64,000 nucleotides of DNA from Halopelagius inordinatus (GTDB lineage: Archaea; Halobacteriota; Halobacteria; Halobacteriales; Haloferacaceae). Positions 42,758 through 52,300 of the stretch are shown here, one piece after another; the stretch's first letter is position 1; every line of letters starts with the position of its first letter. The notes beneath the pieces were generated by a model that was given only the letters and a program-made list of their open reading frames with translations, did not search any database and was not told where the DNA came from. Both the position numbers and the translations under genes were made by a program. The DNA is taken from assembly GCF_900113245.1 (NCBI RefSeq), contig NZ_FOOQ01000002.1:1-64000 (forward strand). The letters run 5' to 3'.

Positions 42758-43825
42758 ATGCGAATTTCGAGTCGCGGACGCGGCGAGGAGGGCCGCGAAC
42801 GCATCACGCTCGTCCCCGAGAACGTGGACGACCTCTGGCATCTCTCGCACGTCCTCGAATCGGGCGATTCGGTCTCCGGCGACACCACCCGACGAATCCA
42901 ACGGAACGAGGAGAACCTCCGCGACACGGGCGGAGAGCGCGAACACCTCTTTCTCACCATCGAAGTCGACGACGTGGAGTTCGCGCGGTTCGCGAACCGC
43001 CTGCGCGTCGGCGGCGAGATAGTCTCCTGTTCCCGCGAGGACCAACTCGGCCACCACCACACGCTGAACGTGGAGGAACACGACGAGATAACCGTCGAGA
43101 AACACTTCAAGCCGGATCAACTCGACCGCATCGAGGAGGCCAAAGAGGCGGCCGAGAACCCGGACGTTGCCATCGCGACGGTCGAAGAGGGCGAGGCGCA
43201 CATCCACACCGTCGCGCAGTACGGCACCGAGGAGCGCTTCTCCTACACCGCGCCGACGGGGAAAGGCGAGTACGCTCGCCCCCGGTCGGAACTGTTCGCC
43301 GAACTCGGGCAGGCCCTCGGCCGGATGGACGTAGACGCCGTCATCCTCGCTGGACCCGGGTTCACGAAACAGGACGCCCGCGACTACATAAAGGAGAACC
43401 ACGCCGACGTGGCCGAGAAGATGACCGTCGTGGACACCGCCGGCGTCGGGGACAGGGGCGTTCACGAGGTGCTGAAACGCGGCGCGGTGGACGAGGTGCA
43501 GACGCAGACGCGCATCTCTCGGGAGGCCGACCTCATAGACGACCTGACCGAGGGCATCTCGACGGGAGAGAAGGTGGCCTACGGTATCGACCAAGTCACG
43601 GAGGCCGCCGAGTTCGGGGCCGTCGAGACGCTTTTGGTCGTGGACGAACGCCTCCGCGAGGAACGACAGGGCGAGGGCGACTGGGACGTGGACGTAAACG
43701 AGGTCATCCAGAACGTCGAACGACAGGGCGGCGAGGTCACCGTCTTCTCCGGTGAGTTCGACCCCGGACGCCAACTCAGCAATCTCGGCGGTATCGCGGC
43801 GTTACTTCGGTACCGACTCCAGTAA
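42758..43825 (+). CDS. pelA: mRNA surveillance / ribosome rescue protein Pelota
   Basis: Archaeal Pelota (Dom34), 355 residues, enters the empty A site of stalled ribosomes and, with ABCE1, splits them. Three eRF1-like domains are visible: the SmD-like N-terminal domain ([49 protein letters not shown]), the central domain (about 130-255, [20 protein letters not shown]-like stretch beginning at [26 protein letters not shown]) which lacks the GGQ hydrolysis motif as expected, and the C-terminal domain ([40 protein letters not shown]). The release-factor-like length and missing GGQ distinguish it from aRF1. A TATA-like ACACTTACC at about 42727-42735 predicts a leaderless mRNA. Confidence 0.96.
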   Translation: MRISSRGRGEEGRERITLVPENVDDLWHLSHVLESGDSVSGDTTRRIQRNEENLRDTGGEREHLFLTIEVDDVEFARFANRLRVGGEIVSCSREDQLGHHHTLNVEEHDEITVEKHFKPDQLDRIEEAKEAAENPDVAIATVEEGEAHIHTVAQYGTEERFSYTAPTGKGEYARPRSELFAELGQALGRMDVDAVILAGPGFTKQDARDYIKENHADVAEKMTVVDTAGVGDRGVHEVLKRGAVDEVQTQTRISREADLIDDLTEGISTGEKVAYGIDQVTEAAEFGAVETLLVVDERLREERQGEGDWDVDVNEVIQNVERQGGEVTVFSGEFDPGRQLSNLGGIAALLRYRLQ

Positions 43826-43918
43826 TCGTCTCGGGGTCGCCGCCTCGCGTCTCTCGGTCTGCGGGCGGCACCGCTCGGAACACAAAGCCCATACCGACGG
43901 TCGGGCGTGAGTACGACG

Positions 43919-44422
43919 ATGGCCGTCGAACCGCTCTCGATACTCCACACGGGCGTCTTTCTCGCCGTCGTTTACGGACTGTACGGCTGGCTCGTCGCCG
44001 TCCCGTGGGCGCCGTTTCTCCTCGCCGGGCGCGTGCGACGGCTGTTCGACTCGATTCCGCCCTCCGAGTGGCGCGTCAACTACGCCCTCTGGCTGCCGGT
44101 GCCGGGAGCGGTGTGGGGGTTTCTCTGCGGCTGCGTCGTCTCTCTGAGTCTCGACGTCCGACCGACGGGGAAGGCGTCGCCGCTCTACGTCTCGGGCGTG
44201 GACGGCATCGCCGCCGCGACGGCGGTTTCGCTGCTCTTGTGGCCGACGCTGCTTCTGTACGTCCTGCCGAACAGGGGGTTCGACTGGTACGCCGAGGACC
44301 GCGTCCCGACGACGGTTCTGCTCGTCGTCGCGGCCGCCGTCTGGTACCTCCTGTGGCTGGTCGTTCCGACGTACGTTCTCGCCGTCTTCGCCGGATTCGG
44401 TGACAGTTTCAGCGCGACGTAG
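43919..44422 (+). CDS. Membrane protein of unknown function
   Basis: A 167-residue integral membrane protein with four hydrophobic segments (about 7-25, 55-80, 92-112 and 130-155). It starts AVEPLSILHTGVFLAVVYGL and ends with VLAVFAGFGDSFSAT. The loop VRRLFDSIPPSEWRVNYALW is moderately basic and probably cytosolic. I recognise no family. The ATG at 43919 is preferred to a GTG four codons upstream, but either is possible. Convergent with the cyclodeaminase gene at 44539. Confidence 0.7.
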   Translation: MAVEPLSILHTGVFLAVVYGLYGWLVAVPWAPFLLAGRVRRLFDSIPPSEWRVNYALWLPVPGAVWGFLCGCVVSLSLDVRPTGKASPLYVSGVDGIAAATAVSLLLWPTLLLYVLPNRGFDWYAEDRVPTTVLLVVAAAVWYLLWLVVPTYVLAVFAGFGDSFSAT

Positions 44423-44538
44423 TCGGTGCGTCCGCGGACGCATCGATAGAGAACGGACCCTACGACTCTTCCCGAGAGTCCGCGCGGGGGTGGTTCGTTC
44501 AGGCGATAATCCGAGCGTACTGCCAGCGTCCGCCTCGG

Positions 44539-45537
44539 CTACTCTCCGGTGAGCGATTCGCTCGCGGGCGAGAAGTCGATGGTCGTGCCGAGACCCTCCT
44601 CTCGGGCTTTCTCGTAGAGCAGGTGCGCCGCGGCGACGGTTTCGATTCCGGTCCCGCCGCTGTCGAAGACGGTTATCTCGTCGTCGTCGGTCCGGCCCGG
44701 TTCGGTGCCCGCGACGACGTCGCCCAGTTCCGCGTGGACGTGGTCTTCGTCGACGACGCCCTCCGCTACGGCGTGGATGAACGACCCCGCGTCCCGCATG
44801 ACTCGGTCTCTCAGGTCCGGCACGTATTTGGACTTCTGGATGGTCGTCGCGTCCAGTTCGCGCTTTTTCGCGTTGTACTGGCCCATCGCCGTGACGTGCG
44901 CGCCGGGTTCGAGGTGGTCGCCGTCGAACACCGGTTCGGAGGCGTTCGTCGCGGTGATGACGACGTCCGCTCCCTCGACTGCCGCCGCGGAGGAGGCGAC
45001 GGCGGCCACGCTAGCGTCGAGCGTTCGGTCCATCTCGCCCGCGAACTTCTCTCTGTGTTCTTTCGTCGGCGAGTAGACCCAGACCGTGTCCACGTCTCTG
45101 ACCGCGGCGGCGGCGCGGAGTTGCCCGCGGGCCTGCGACCCGCTTCCGACGAGGGCAATCGAGGAGGCGTCCTCGCGGGCGAGTGCGTCCACGCCGACTG
45201 CGCCCGCCGCGCCGGTTTTAAACGGGTTCATGCTTGCCCCGTCGAGGAGCGCGAGCGGTTCGCCCGACTCGGCGTCGAAAAGCGGCGTCATGAACCACGC
45301 ATCTCTCGCGCCGAACCCCGCAGAGTAGGTGTATCCGCCCATCGCACCCGTCTCGGGGAGGACGGCGGCGTACGTCGTCAGAAAGCCCGGCGGGTCGGCG
45401 TTCGTCAGTTTCGTGCGCGGTTCCGCGTCCGCACCCTCGCCTCGCTGGCGGTACGCGTCGCGGACGGCGTCGACGAACTCGGCCGGCGTCGCCAAGCCGG
45501 ACACCTCGTCGCTCGTCAGAAACAGCGTTTCCGTCAT
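44539..45537 (-). CDS. Ornithine cyclodeaminase / alanine dehydrogenase family protein
   Basis: NAD(P)-dependent member of the ornithine cyclodeaminase/mu-crystallin family, 332 residues. Conserved parts: FLTSDEVSGLATPAEFVDAV at the start, substrate-site MTPLFDAESGEPLALLDGAS, the Rossmann motif SIALVGSGSQARGQLRAAAA, VWVYSPTKEHREKFAGEM, and VFDSGGTGIETVAAAHLLY. Archaeal relatives include alanine dehydrogenase, ornithine cyclodeaminase and imine reductases, and the substrate cannot be settled from sequence. Single gene, convergent with the preceding membrane protein. Confidence 0.9.
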   Translation of the reverse strand: MTETLFLTSDEVSGLATPAEFVDAVRDAYRQRGEGADAEPRTKLTNADPPGFLTTYAAVLPETGAMGGYTYSAGFGARDAWFMTPLFDAESGEPLALLDGASMNPFKTGAAGAVGVDALAREDASSIALVGSGSQARGQLRAAAAVRDVDTVWVYSPTKEHREKFAGEMDRTLDASVAAVASSAAAVEGADVVITATNASEPVFDGDHLEPGAHVTAMGQYNAKKRELDATTIQKSKYVPDLRDRVMRDAGSFIHAVAEGVVDEDHVHAELGDVVAGTEPGRTDDDEITVFDSGGTGIETVAAAHLLYEKAREEGLGTTIDFSPASESLTGE

Positions 45538-45667
45538 GTGCGGGCAATCGTCGCCCAGCGTGAAAACCGTGCGGGAGAACGTCCGCGAGAACGAGAGCGG
45601 TAGTTAGGCGGCGGTTCGAGTCGGAGACGAAAAGACGCGCAGTGCGCGTCGGACAGGGTTCGGGTGT

Positions 45668-45922
45668 TCAGTCGGCGTCGACGGGAGCGCTCGGGTTCCG
45701 GTTCGAGCGCGGGTCGGCGGCGGCCGCTGATTCGACGGTCCGCGCGGCGACTTCGGAGACGGGGCCGTTGACGAACAGCGCGTGGCCCACGATACCGGCG
45801 GCGACGCCTGCAGCGATGGGAACGGCCTGCGTCACGCCGAGTCCGGCGACGTGAAGCGTTCCGGTGAGTCCGAAGAGTGCGAGCGGGATGAGTCCAAGTA
45901 CGTAGTCGTAATACCCTGTCAT
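45668..45922 (-). CDS. Small membrane protein, function unknown
   Basis: An 84-residue protein with two hydrophobic segments (YYDYVLGLIPLALFGLTGTL and AVPIAAGVAAGIVGHALFVN) followed by a polar Ala/Ser tail ending PSAPVDAD. The pattern DYVLGLIPLALxGxxGxL is frequent in short haloarchaeal membrane proteins of unknown function. The ATG (45922) lies at the edge of an AT-rich spacer (AAGACATTATGATATACGG) that probably contains its promoter on the minus strand. Confidence 0.75.
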   Translation of the reverse strand: MTGYYDYVLGLIPLALFGLTGTLHVAGLGVTQAVPIAAGVAAGIVGHALFVNGPVSEVAARTVESAAAADPRSNRNPSAPVDAD

Positions 45923-46207
45923 AAGACATTATGATATACGGACACACGTCATATAATTCTTTCCCATGAGACACAGATATCTCCTCAGTTGGTACTGAGT
46001 TGGATACCCATAACTTATGAGTTGGCGATGGGTCGGTAACCGGTCTCTTCTGCTCGAAAACGCGATACCATCGAATTCGAAGAACGTTTACGCCGTCCGA
46101 TAGCTGGCGTCGCTTGACCCCCGGCTTCGTCCGGCCGAGTTCCGCGCGCTGAGGCCGCGCGTTCACCCTCGCCGACTGCCCACACCGGTGGGTTGAATTG
46201 GACGCTC
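45923..46207. other. AT-rich divergent spacer before the MFS gene
   Basis: A 285-base spacer without a supported gene. The left third is AT-rich: ATTATGATATACGG, GTCATATAATTC, and CATAACTTATGAG around 46010. The heptamer GAGTTGG or its variant AGTTGG occurs three times between 45988 and 46025 (CAGTTGG, GAGTTGG, GAGTTGG), spaced about 12 and 23 bases, which might be a regulator site. The right two thirds are GC-rich and would form a leader of more than 150 bases for the MFS gene if the promoter is near 46010. Confidence 0.5.
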
Positions 46208-47563
46208 GTGCGTACAACGCACGTGAACCGGAACGACCGCGCCATCGTGGCTCTCGTGATGCTCGCACACGGGATGGTGCACACGTACGAACTGTCTATC
46301 CCCATCTTCGTCTCCATCTGGCTCGTGGAGTACGACGTGGTGAATCTCGGCTTGACGCAGTTCGAGGTGACCGCCGCGACGCTCGGTCTGGTCGTGACCG
46401 CGGGGTACGGTCTGTTCGGCGTCGGCGCGCTTCCCGGTGGCGTCCTCGTAGACAGAATCGGCTCGCGGCGACTCATCGGCATCTGCCTCTTCGGCATGTC
46501 GGCGTCGTTCCTGCTTCTCGGACTCGCTCCCGGCGTCGTCGTCATCACGCTCGCGTTGCTCCTCTGGGGGGCCGCAGCGAGCGTCTACCACCCGGCCGGG
46601 CTCGCTCTCATCTCGAAGGGCGTCGAAGAGCGCGGGACGGGCTTTGCCTACCACGGTATCGCGGGCAACGTCGGCATCGGGCTCGGACCGCTCTTGACCG
46701 CCATCTTGCTTCTGTTCTTCGAGTGGCAACTCGTCGCGGGTCTGCTCGCGATTCCGGCTCTCGTCGCCGGGGCGTACGCCACCCGCGCGCAGTTCGACGA
46801 GACGGCCGCAGTCGCCGCCGACGGCGGTGACGGAGGCGACTCGAAAGCCGGAAGCGGCGTCGATTCTCTGGCGGAGTTCCTCGGCGAGTCAAAGCGCATG
46901 TTCGTCGGCGGGTTCGCCGTCGTCTTTCTCGTCGTGATGTGTTCGGGGCTGTACTACCGCGGCATCCTCACGTTCCTGCCGAACCTCCTCGAAGGCATCC
47001 CGACGTTCCGGCCGATTCCGCTCTCGACGTTCCTCCCCGTGGGCGTCGCGGAGGCTCTCGGCGTCGAATCCGGCTCCGGCCGGACGCTCAACCCCGAGCG
47101 GTACTTCTACTCGGGCCTTCTCATGGTCGGCGTCGTCGGCCAGTACGTCGGCGGCAAACTCACCGACCGAATCCCCGTCGAGTGGGGTATCGTCGGCTCG
47201 TTCGGCGTCCTCGCCGCGTTGGCCGTCGTCTTTCTGCCCGTCGCGAACGCCGGTCTGATTCCGCTGTTGGCTCTGGGTGCGGTGTTGGGCTGTTTCCTCT
47301 TCGTCATCCAGCCGTTCTACCAAGCCACCGTCGCGGAGTACACGCCCGCCGGGACGCGCGGCCTCTCGTACGGCTTCACGTATCTCGGCGTCTTCGGCGT
47401 CGGCGCTCTCGGTGGTGCCGTCGCGGGGACGATTTTGACGTACAGCACGCCTCAAGTGCTGTTTCTCACGCTCGCGGGGTTCGCCGCTACCGGGGCCGGA
47501 TTGGGTCTCTATCTCGTCCGACAGCGCGGAGCGAACGAAGACGCGGGCGCGACCGCCGATTGA
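46208..47563 (+). CDS. Major facilitator superfamily transporter
   Basis: A 451-residue polytopic protein with about twelve membrane segments and a cytosolic Asp/Gly/Lys loop at roughly 200-225 between the halves. The first half carries YELSIPIFVSIWLVEYDVVN and the MFS loop motif VLVDRIGSRRLIGI; the second half has GGKLTDRIPVEWGIVG. It resembles fosmidomycin-resistance-type or sugar-type haloarchaeal MFS exporters; substrate unknown. The start is uncertain: GTG 46208 (chosen), GTG 46223 or TTG 46193 all precede the conserved HVNRNDRAIVALVMLAHG. Confidence 0.85.
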   Translation: MRTTHVNRNDRAIVALVMLAHGMVHTYELSIPIFVSIWLVEYDVVNLGLTQFEVTAATLGLVVTAGYGLFGVGALPGGVLVDRIGSRRLIGICLFGMSASFLLLGLAPGVVVITLALLLWGAAASVYHPAGLALISKGVEERGTGFAYHGIAGNVGIGLGPLLTAILLLFFEWQLVAGLLAIPALVAGAYATRAQFDETAAVAADGGDGGDSKAGSGVDSLAEFLGESKRMFVGGFAVVFLVVMCSGLYYRGILTFLPNLLEGIPTFRPIPLSTFLPVGVAEALGVESGSGRTLNPERYFYSGLLMVGVVGQYVGGKLTDRIPVEWGIVGSFGVLAALAVVFLPVANAGLIPLLALGAVLGCFLFVIQPFYQATVAEYTPAGTRGLSYGFTYLGVFGVGALGGAVAGTILTYSTPQVLFLTLAGFAATGAGLGLYLVRQRGANEDAGATAD

Positions 47564-47617
47564 GCGCAGCGTCGAGAACGTATCGCGTCGAGAAAGCGAG
47601 GAAGAGTCGGGTCGGGG

Positions 47618-48040
47618 TCAGCCGACGATTTTGAAGTACAGCCACCGCCAGACGCCGAGTGCGAGGGCCCCGGTGACGAGGGTGATTGCCGCGAAGACGA
47701 GGGCGACGCCGCCCTCGAAAAGCGGCGTCCACCGGAGTCCGAGGCCGATTATCGCGGCGGGAATCCACCCGCGGACCGCGAGCGGAATCGCGGCTTTCGC
47801 CGACTCTGCGGCCCCCGCGGAGTACGCGCCGATGAGCGGTCCGGCGATGGCCCACCCGATGAGGAACGGAACGAGCGTCAAGAGCCACGCCACGGTGAAC
47901 GTGGCGAGGTAGTCCACCCCGTTGTGCATGACGACGCCGACGGTGAGAATCGCCGACAGAGCCACCAGGTCCCCCACCGCGAGCGGGAGCGCCCCGGAGT
48001 CGATACGGCGGTCGATGAACGACGCGACCGAAGTTGCCAT
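47618..48040 (-). CDS. DUF3054 family membrane protein
   Basis: A 140-residue membrane protein with four predicted segments: VGDLVALSAILTVGVVMHNG, YLATFTVAWLLTLVPFLIGW, RGWIPAAIIGLGLR and GGVALVFAAITLVTGALALG. The central pattern TLVPFLIGWAIAGPLIGAYS is typical of DUF3054. Function unknown. ATG 48040 is chosen; the gene starts 22 bases after the stop of the methyltransferase gene upstream on the same strand, so the two probably form an operon. Convergent with the MFS gene. Confidence 0.85.
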   Translation of the reverse strand: MATSVASFIDRRIDSGALPLAVGDLVALSAILTVGVVMHNGVDYLATFTVAWLLTLVPFLIGWAIAGPLIGAYSAGAAESAKAAIPLAVRGWIPAAIIGLGLRWTPLFEGGVALVFAAITLVTGALALGVWRWLYFKIVG

Positions 48041-48062
48041 ATCCGAAGCATTCACCCGGTCC

Positions 48063-48695
48063 CTAATGTCTCTCTCGTTTTCGCTCGTCCGAAGCGACGG
48101 GAACGTCCTCCGGGCGCCGCCCGGCGACCACGTACTCGAACCCGTCGCGGACGATGCGGGTTCGTAATCCCGCTTGCCCGAACATCTCGCACAACTCGGC
48201 CGGCGTCCAGAACGTGGAATCGAACCCGACAGCGCTCTCTGCGAGGACGAGCCCCCGGCCCAACGTCGTCGTGGGGTGGAACTCTTGGACGACGAGGACG
48301 CCGCCGGGCGCGAGAACGCGGGCCGCCTCGGCGATTGCGCGCTTCGGGTCGGGAAGGTGGTGCAGAGCGTCCACCACGACGACGGCGTCGACGGCACCGT
48401 CGCGCACCGGGAGCGTTCCGGCGTCGGCTCTCACCCCCTCTCGCCCGTCGGCGCGCGCCCGAGCGAGCATCCCCGCCGAGAAGTCCACGACGACCGGTTC
48501 CGGACCCTCCCGCGAGAGCGCGCGAGTCGCTCGGCCCGTTCCGCCGGCCACGTCGAGGACGCGTTCGACCGGTCGCCGGGCGTACTCCAGTCCGGACAGA
48601 AGCGGACCGACGCGCGCGGACGGCATCGCCACGTCGTACAGGCGGGCGATTCGGTCGAAAAAGCGCACGTCTCCGGACCCGTACAGAGAGGACAT
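48063..48695 (-). CDS. Class I SAM-dependent methyltransferase (UbiE/MenG-like)
   Basis: A 210-residue methyltransferase. Motif [21 protein letters not shown] binds S-adenosylmethionine, [16 protein letters not shown] is post-[21 protein letters not shown] is motif II and [15 protein letters not shown] motif III. The opening [20 protein letters not shown] is similar to UbiE-type quinone or lipid methyltransferases. ATG 48695 is better than the one nine codons upstream. The pairing with a DUF3054 membrane protein could hint at a membrane-lipid or quinone substrate, but this is inference. Confidence 0.88.
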   Translation of the reverse strand: MSSLYGSGDVRFFDRIARLYDVAMPSARVGPLLSGLEYARRPVERVLDVAGGTGRATRALSREGPEPVVVDFSAGMLARARADGREGVRADAGTLPVRDGAVDAVVVVDALHHLPDPKRAIAEAARVLAPGGVLVVQEFHPTTTLGRGLVLAESAVGFDSTFWTPAELCEMFGQAGLRTRIVRDGFEYVVAGRRPEDVPVASDERKRERH

Positions 48696-48762
48696 ACGCT
48701 CCGGTACGGTCTCGGGTGGCAAGAACCAACGGTCTCTTTCCGCGCGCCGACGTGTAGCCGGT

Positions 48763-49377
48763 ATGGAGTTCGTCCTCCTCGGGTGGCCCGCAGACGGGCC
48801 GACGCTCCGCCTCGACTACCGGCGGTTCGCCTACGCCGGGAAGTTCGTGATGTCGAACACCGGGAAGGCCGTCGCCTCCGACCGCACCGCCGACGCGTCC
48901 GTCCCGAGCGAGGAGTACGAGTCGGACGTTCTCGCCGCCGTCGCGTTCAACGAGGACCGAACCGACGAGGGAACGCTTTGGCTTCGGTACGTCACCGTCC
49001 GCGACGACCGGAAAGGAGAGAACCTCGGCCCGGAACTCTGCGCGTTCGTCGTCGCCCGCGCGGCCGAACGCGGTTACGACCGCCTCCGCATCGCGGTGAA
49101 CAACCCCTTCGCGTACGAGGCGTTGTACGAGGCGGGCTTCGCGTGGACCGGAGCGACGACGGGCATCGCGGAACTCGTCCTCGAACGACCCGCCGACGCC
49201 CCCGCAGACAGAGAGACGGACCGCTATCAGCGCGGACTCGACGAGTTCCGCGAACGCGACCTGAGCGCCGCGGAGTCGTCGTTTCTCGACGACCGACGTG
49301 GCTCTGCGCCCCCCGCCCCCGTCGAACGCGCGGCGTTCGGAGACGGCCGCGACGGCGACGCGAACGCGGGATATTAA
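48763..49377 (+). CDS. GNAT-like acetyltransferase domain protein
   Basis: A 204-residue protein with a recognisable GNAT core: [20 protein letters not shown] at the start, [20 protein letters not shown], the acetyl-CoA-binding turn [20 protein letters not shown] (R-x-x-G-x-N/x-L) and [20 protein letters not shown]. The C-terminal 55 residues ([20 protein letters not shown] onward) are polar and probably a helical tail with low similarity. The pyrophosphate loop is looser than in strong GNATs. Located 26 bases upstream of fen on the same strand, so possibly cotranscribed. Confidence 0.8.
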   Translation: MEFVLLGWPADGPTLRLDYRRFAYAGKFVMSNTGKAVASDRTADASVPSEEYESDVLAAVAFNEDRTDEGTLWLRYVTVRDDRKGENLGPELCAFVVARAAERGYDRLRIAVNNPFAYEALYEAGFAWTGATTGIAELVLERPADAPADRETDRYQRGLDEFRERDLSAAESSFLDDRRGSAPPAPVERAAFGDGRDGDANAGY

Positions 49378-49403
49378 AGCGAATCGGGGCCCAACGGGGG
49401 GCA

Positions 49404-50384
49404 ATGGGAAACGCAGACCTCCGGAGTCTGGCATCGCTCTCGGACGTGTCGTTCGACGACGTGTCGGGGAGCGTCGTCGCCGTCGACGCGCACAACTGGC
49501 TGTACCGCTATCTCACGACGACGGTGAAGTTCACCCGCGAGGAGGCGTACACGACCGAAGACGGCGTCGAAGTGGCGAACCTCATCGGCGTCGTGCAGGG
49601 TCTCCCGAAGTTTCTGGACCACGACATCGTCCCGGTGTTCGTCTTCGACGGCGGCGTCACGGAGTTGAAAGACGACGAGGTGGAGTCGCGCCGGGAAAAA
49701 CGAAAGCAGGCTGAGGAGCTCCAAGCGGCGGCCAGAGAGCGCGGCGACTCCGTGGCCGCCGCGCGCCTCGAAGCGCGCACCCAGCGACTCACCTCGACGA
49801 TTCACGAGACGACGCGCGGCCTCCTCGAACGCCTCGACGTACCGATGGTCGAAGCCCCCGCCGAGGGCGAAGCGCAGGCGTCGTACATGGCGAGGCGAGG
49901 CGACGCGGACTACGTCGGCAGCGAGGACTACGACACGTTGCTGTTCGGCGCGCCGTACACGCTCCGACAGATCACCTCGAAGGGCGACCCCGAACTGATG
50001 GACCTCGAAGCGACGCTCTCGAACCTCGACGTGACCCGAGAGCAGTTGATAGATATCGGGATGCTCTGCGGAACCGACTTCAACGAGGGCGTCGCGGGCG
50101 TCGGCCCGAAGACGGCGCTGAAGGAGGTCAAAGAGCACGGCGACCTGTGGGGCGTCCTCGAATCCCGCGACGTCTACATCGACAACGCAGACCGGGTCCG
50201 GGACCTGTTCGTCGACCCGCCGGTCACGGACGACTACGAGTTCGACACCGACATCGACCCCGACTTGGACGCCGCCCGCGCGTACGTCGTCGATGAGTGG
50301 GACGTCGCGGCCGACGAAGTCGAACGCGGCTTCGAGCGAATCGAGGAGGCGGCGGTCCAGACCGGTCTCGACCGCTGGACCTGA
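49404..50384 (+). CDS. fen: Flap endonuclease 1
   Basis: Structure-specific nuclease removing 5' flaps in Okazaki fragment maturation and repair. 326 residues with the N-domain ([29 protein letters not shown]), the I-domain acidic cluster ([34 protein letters not shown]), the helix-hairpin-helix [20 protein letters not shown] followed by [12 protein letters not shown], and a C-terminal PCNA-interacting peptide QTGLDRWT at the very end (Q-x-x-L-x-x-W). The two metal-binding Asp/Glu clusters appear intact. Confidence 0.97.
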   Translation: MGNADLRSLASLSDVSFDDVSGSVVAVDAHNWLYRYLTTTVKFTREEAYTTEDGVEVANLIGVVQGLPKFLDHDIVPVFVFDGGVTELKDDEVESRREKRKQAEELQAAARERGDSVAAARLEARTQRLTSTIHETTRGLLERLDVPMVEAPAEGEAQASYMARRGDADYVGSEDYDTLLFGAPYTLRQITSKGDPELMDLEATLSNLDVTREQLIDIGMLCGTDFNEGVAGVGPKTALKEVKEHGDLWGVLESRDVYIDNADRVRDLFVDPPVTDDYEFDTDIDPDLDAARAYVVDEWDVAADEVERGFERIEEAAVQTGLDRWT

Positions 50385-50408
50385 CGACCGCTCACCGGTC
50401 GGGGCACT

Positions 50409-50786
50409 TTACTCCCCGTCGCCTTCCGACTCTATGAGGCCGAGCCACTCTTCTATCCCCTCGTCTCGGTGATATCGGAGCGTCTCCGCCGACTCGTCGT
50501 AGGTGACCAGTCCCGCGTGACTTAGCTTCGGCAGGTGGACGTGGTGGAGGGTGATTCTCAGGTGGTCGGGACCGGGTATCTGCCCCGTCCGCTCCCGTTC
50601 TCGTTCGACGAGGTGACTCACGCACCGTTCGAAATCGACCACCTTCGTCGATTCCTCCCGAAACAGACGAAACAGGTCGCGACGGTGGTGATGGCTTAAT
50701 ATCTCTAACACGGTATCGAGAGCCAACGGGGGTCCTTCGCTTTCGGGACTGTCACCGCCACATGTAGTCATAGGTACATTTGTCAC
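50409..50786 (-). CDS. DUF7344-like winged-helix protein, haloarchaeal
   Basis: A 125-residue protein with a winged helix-turn-helix: LALDTVLEILSHHHRRDLFR, CVSHLVERERERTGQIPGPD, HLRITLHHVHLPKLSHAGLV and TYDESAETLRYHRDEGIEEW. The pattern RRxLLRxL... LxHxHLPKLxxxGLVxYD is that of the large haloarchaeal HTH group now called DUF7344, presumed transcription regulators. The start could be ATG 50786 or 50771. Convergent with fen. No target can be deduced. Confidence 0.85.
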   Translation of the reverse strand: MTNVPMTTCGGDSPESEGPPLALDTVLEILSHHHRRDLFRLFREESTKVVDFERCVSHLVERERERTGQIPGPDHLRITLHHVHLPKLSHAGLVTYDESAETLRYHRDEGIEEWLGLIESEGDGE

Positions 50787-50888
50787 ACGTCTCTGTCATC
50801 CATAAGTGTGCGGGTGAGGTCGAAGAAAAGAACGTCAGACGAGCTCTGTGGCCGCCGTTCGAACCGGCCGGACGCGAGGCGGCGGACT

Positions 50889-52241
50889 TTACGAGCAGTC
50901 TTCGATAGCCTCCGCGAGGAGCGTCGCGCCGAGTTCTATCTCGCGTTCGGTCACGTCGAGAGGCGGGAGGACGCGGAGCACCTTGTACCCGCAGGCGAGG
51001 GTGAGAAGCCCCGACTGCAGACAGGCCTCTTGGACGGCGTTTCGGCGCTCTTTGGTGTCGAACTCGACGCCGAGCATGAGACCTTTCCCGCGCACGTCGA
51101 CGACGGCGTCGAGAGCGGCGTCCGACAGCGTCTCCGTGAACTGGCGGCCCCGCGCGACGGCGTTGTCCATCAGGTCGTACTCGTGGATGGCGTCGAGGGT
51201 GAGCGCACCCTGAAGCGAGGCGATGATGTCGCCCGCGCCCCACGTAGAGGAGAGGCGGGACTTCCGTTCGGGGAACACGTCTGTTCGGGAGATGGTCGCG
51301 CCGACGCGGAGCGCTTTCGCGGAGGTGATGACGTCCGGTTCGATGGCGAAGTGGTCGGCCCCCCACATCTTGCCCGTCCGGCCGACGCCGGACTGAATCT
51401 CGTCTGCGACGAGCGTGATGTCGTGCTCGTCGACGAGGGCGGCGAGTTCGTCCATGAACGCGTCGGAGGGGATTCTGTAGCCGCCTTCGCCCTGAATCGG
51501 CTCTACGATGACGTACGCCACGTCCTCCGGGTCGACGTGGCCCCGGTCGGGGTCAAGTTTCCGCCGGAGGCGGGAGGCGGCCGACTCGTCGTCGGGGAAG
51601 AAGCCGCACGAACAGGAGTCGGCCGAACACGTCCGGTCGTCGCAGAACGGCAGGTCGACGATACCCGACACCTCGGGGAACTTCCGTCGGTACACCGACT
51701 TCGAGCGGTTCAAAGAGAGCGCGCCGAGCGTCCGGCCGTGGAACGCCCCCTCGAACGTGACGCCGTACTTCGCGCCGTCCGACTCGTCGTAGGCTATCTT
51801 GATGGCGTTCTCCACCGCCTCCGCGCCGGAGTTCGACAGGAAGACGGTGTCCATGTCGTAGTGGTCCGTGATGTCGACGAGTCGCTGCATCAGTCCCGCC
51901 GGGCCGGGGAGTTCCTCCTCTCCGGGGTCGTCGCCGCCGGAGGCGTAGAAGTCCTGTCCGGCTATCTTCAGGGGGTCCACCAGGTCGAACTCTCGCATTC
52001 GGTCCATGATCTTCGGGTTGTTGTAGCCGAGGGGCGCGGCGGCGACGTGACTGGTGAAATCGAGGAGGACGTTGCCGTCGGCGTCGGTGCAGAACGGACC
52101 TTCGGCGTCTTCGGTGATATCCCAGACGAAGTCGTAGACGTAGGTGCTCGGAGCCGCGTTCTCGCGGTGGTACTCGACCCACTCGCGCGCGCGTTCACCG
52201 GGGAGAGAATCGACCTGCGGGACGGCCGTGTCTCGGTCCAT
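50889..52241 (-). CDS. Class III aminotransferase (4-aminobutyrate/ornithine-type)
   Basis: Pyridoxal-phosphate aminotransferase, 450 residues. FLSNSGAEAVENAIKIAYDE is the cofactor phosphate region, YVIVEPIQGEGGYRIPSDAF and LVADEIQSGVGRTGKMWGAD precede the Schiff-base lysine in VITSAKALRVGATISR. It resembles 4-aminobutyrate or archaeal broad-specificity aminotransferases and epimerase relatives; substrate is open. An unusual loop between residues about 206 and 218 holds four cysteines in CDDRTCSADSCSCGFF. It follows the MgtC-like gene by 59 bases on the same strand. Confidence 0.92.
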   Translation of the reverse strand: MDRDTAVPQVDSLPGERAREWVEYHRENAAPSTYVYDFVWDITEDAEGPFCTDADGNVLLDFTSHVAAAPLGYNNPKIMDRMREFDLVDPLKIAGQDFYASGGDDPGEEELPGPAGLMQRLVDITDHYDMDTVFLSNSGAEAVENAIKIAYDESDGAKYGVTFEGAFHGRTLGALSLNRSKSVYRRKFPEVSGIVDLPFCDDRTCSADSCSCGFFPDDESAASRLRRKLDPDRGHVDPEDVAYVIVEPIQGEGGYRIPSDAFMDELAALVDEHDITLVADEIQSGVGRTGKMWGADHFAIEPDVITSAKALRVGATISRTDVFPERKSRLSSTWGAGDIIASLQGALTLDAIHEYDLMDNAVARGRQFTETLSDAALDAVVDVRGKGLMLGVEFDTKERRNAVQEACLQSGLLTLACGYKVLRVLPPLDVTEREIELGATLLAEAIEDCS

Positions 52242-52300
52242 GACCCGCGTACGAATACTTGCCGGTTAAATAGTTCGCTCTCCGGAGTGTCGCGTCCGAC

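Noticed and set aside
46015-46548. Minus-strand frame in the MFS leader region considered as a divergent gene
   Set aside because: It overlaps the MFS coding region for over 300 bases and is Ser/Arg/Pro-rich without a recognisable domain.
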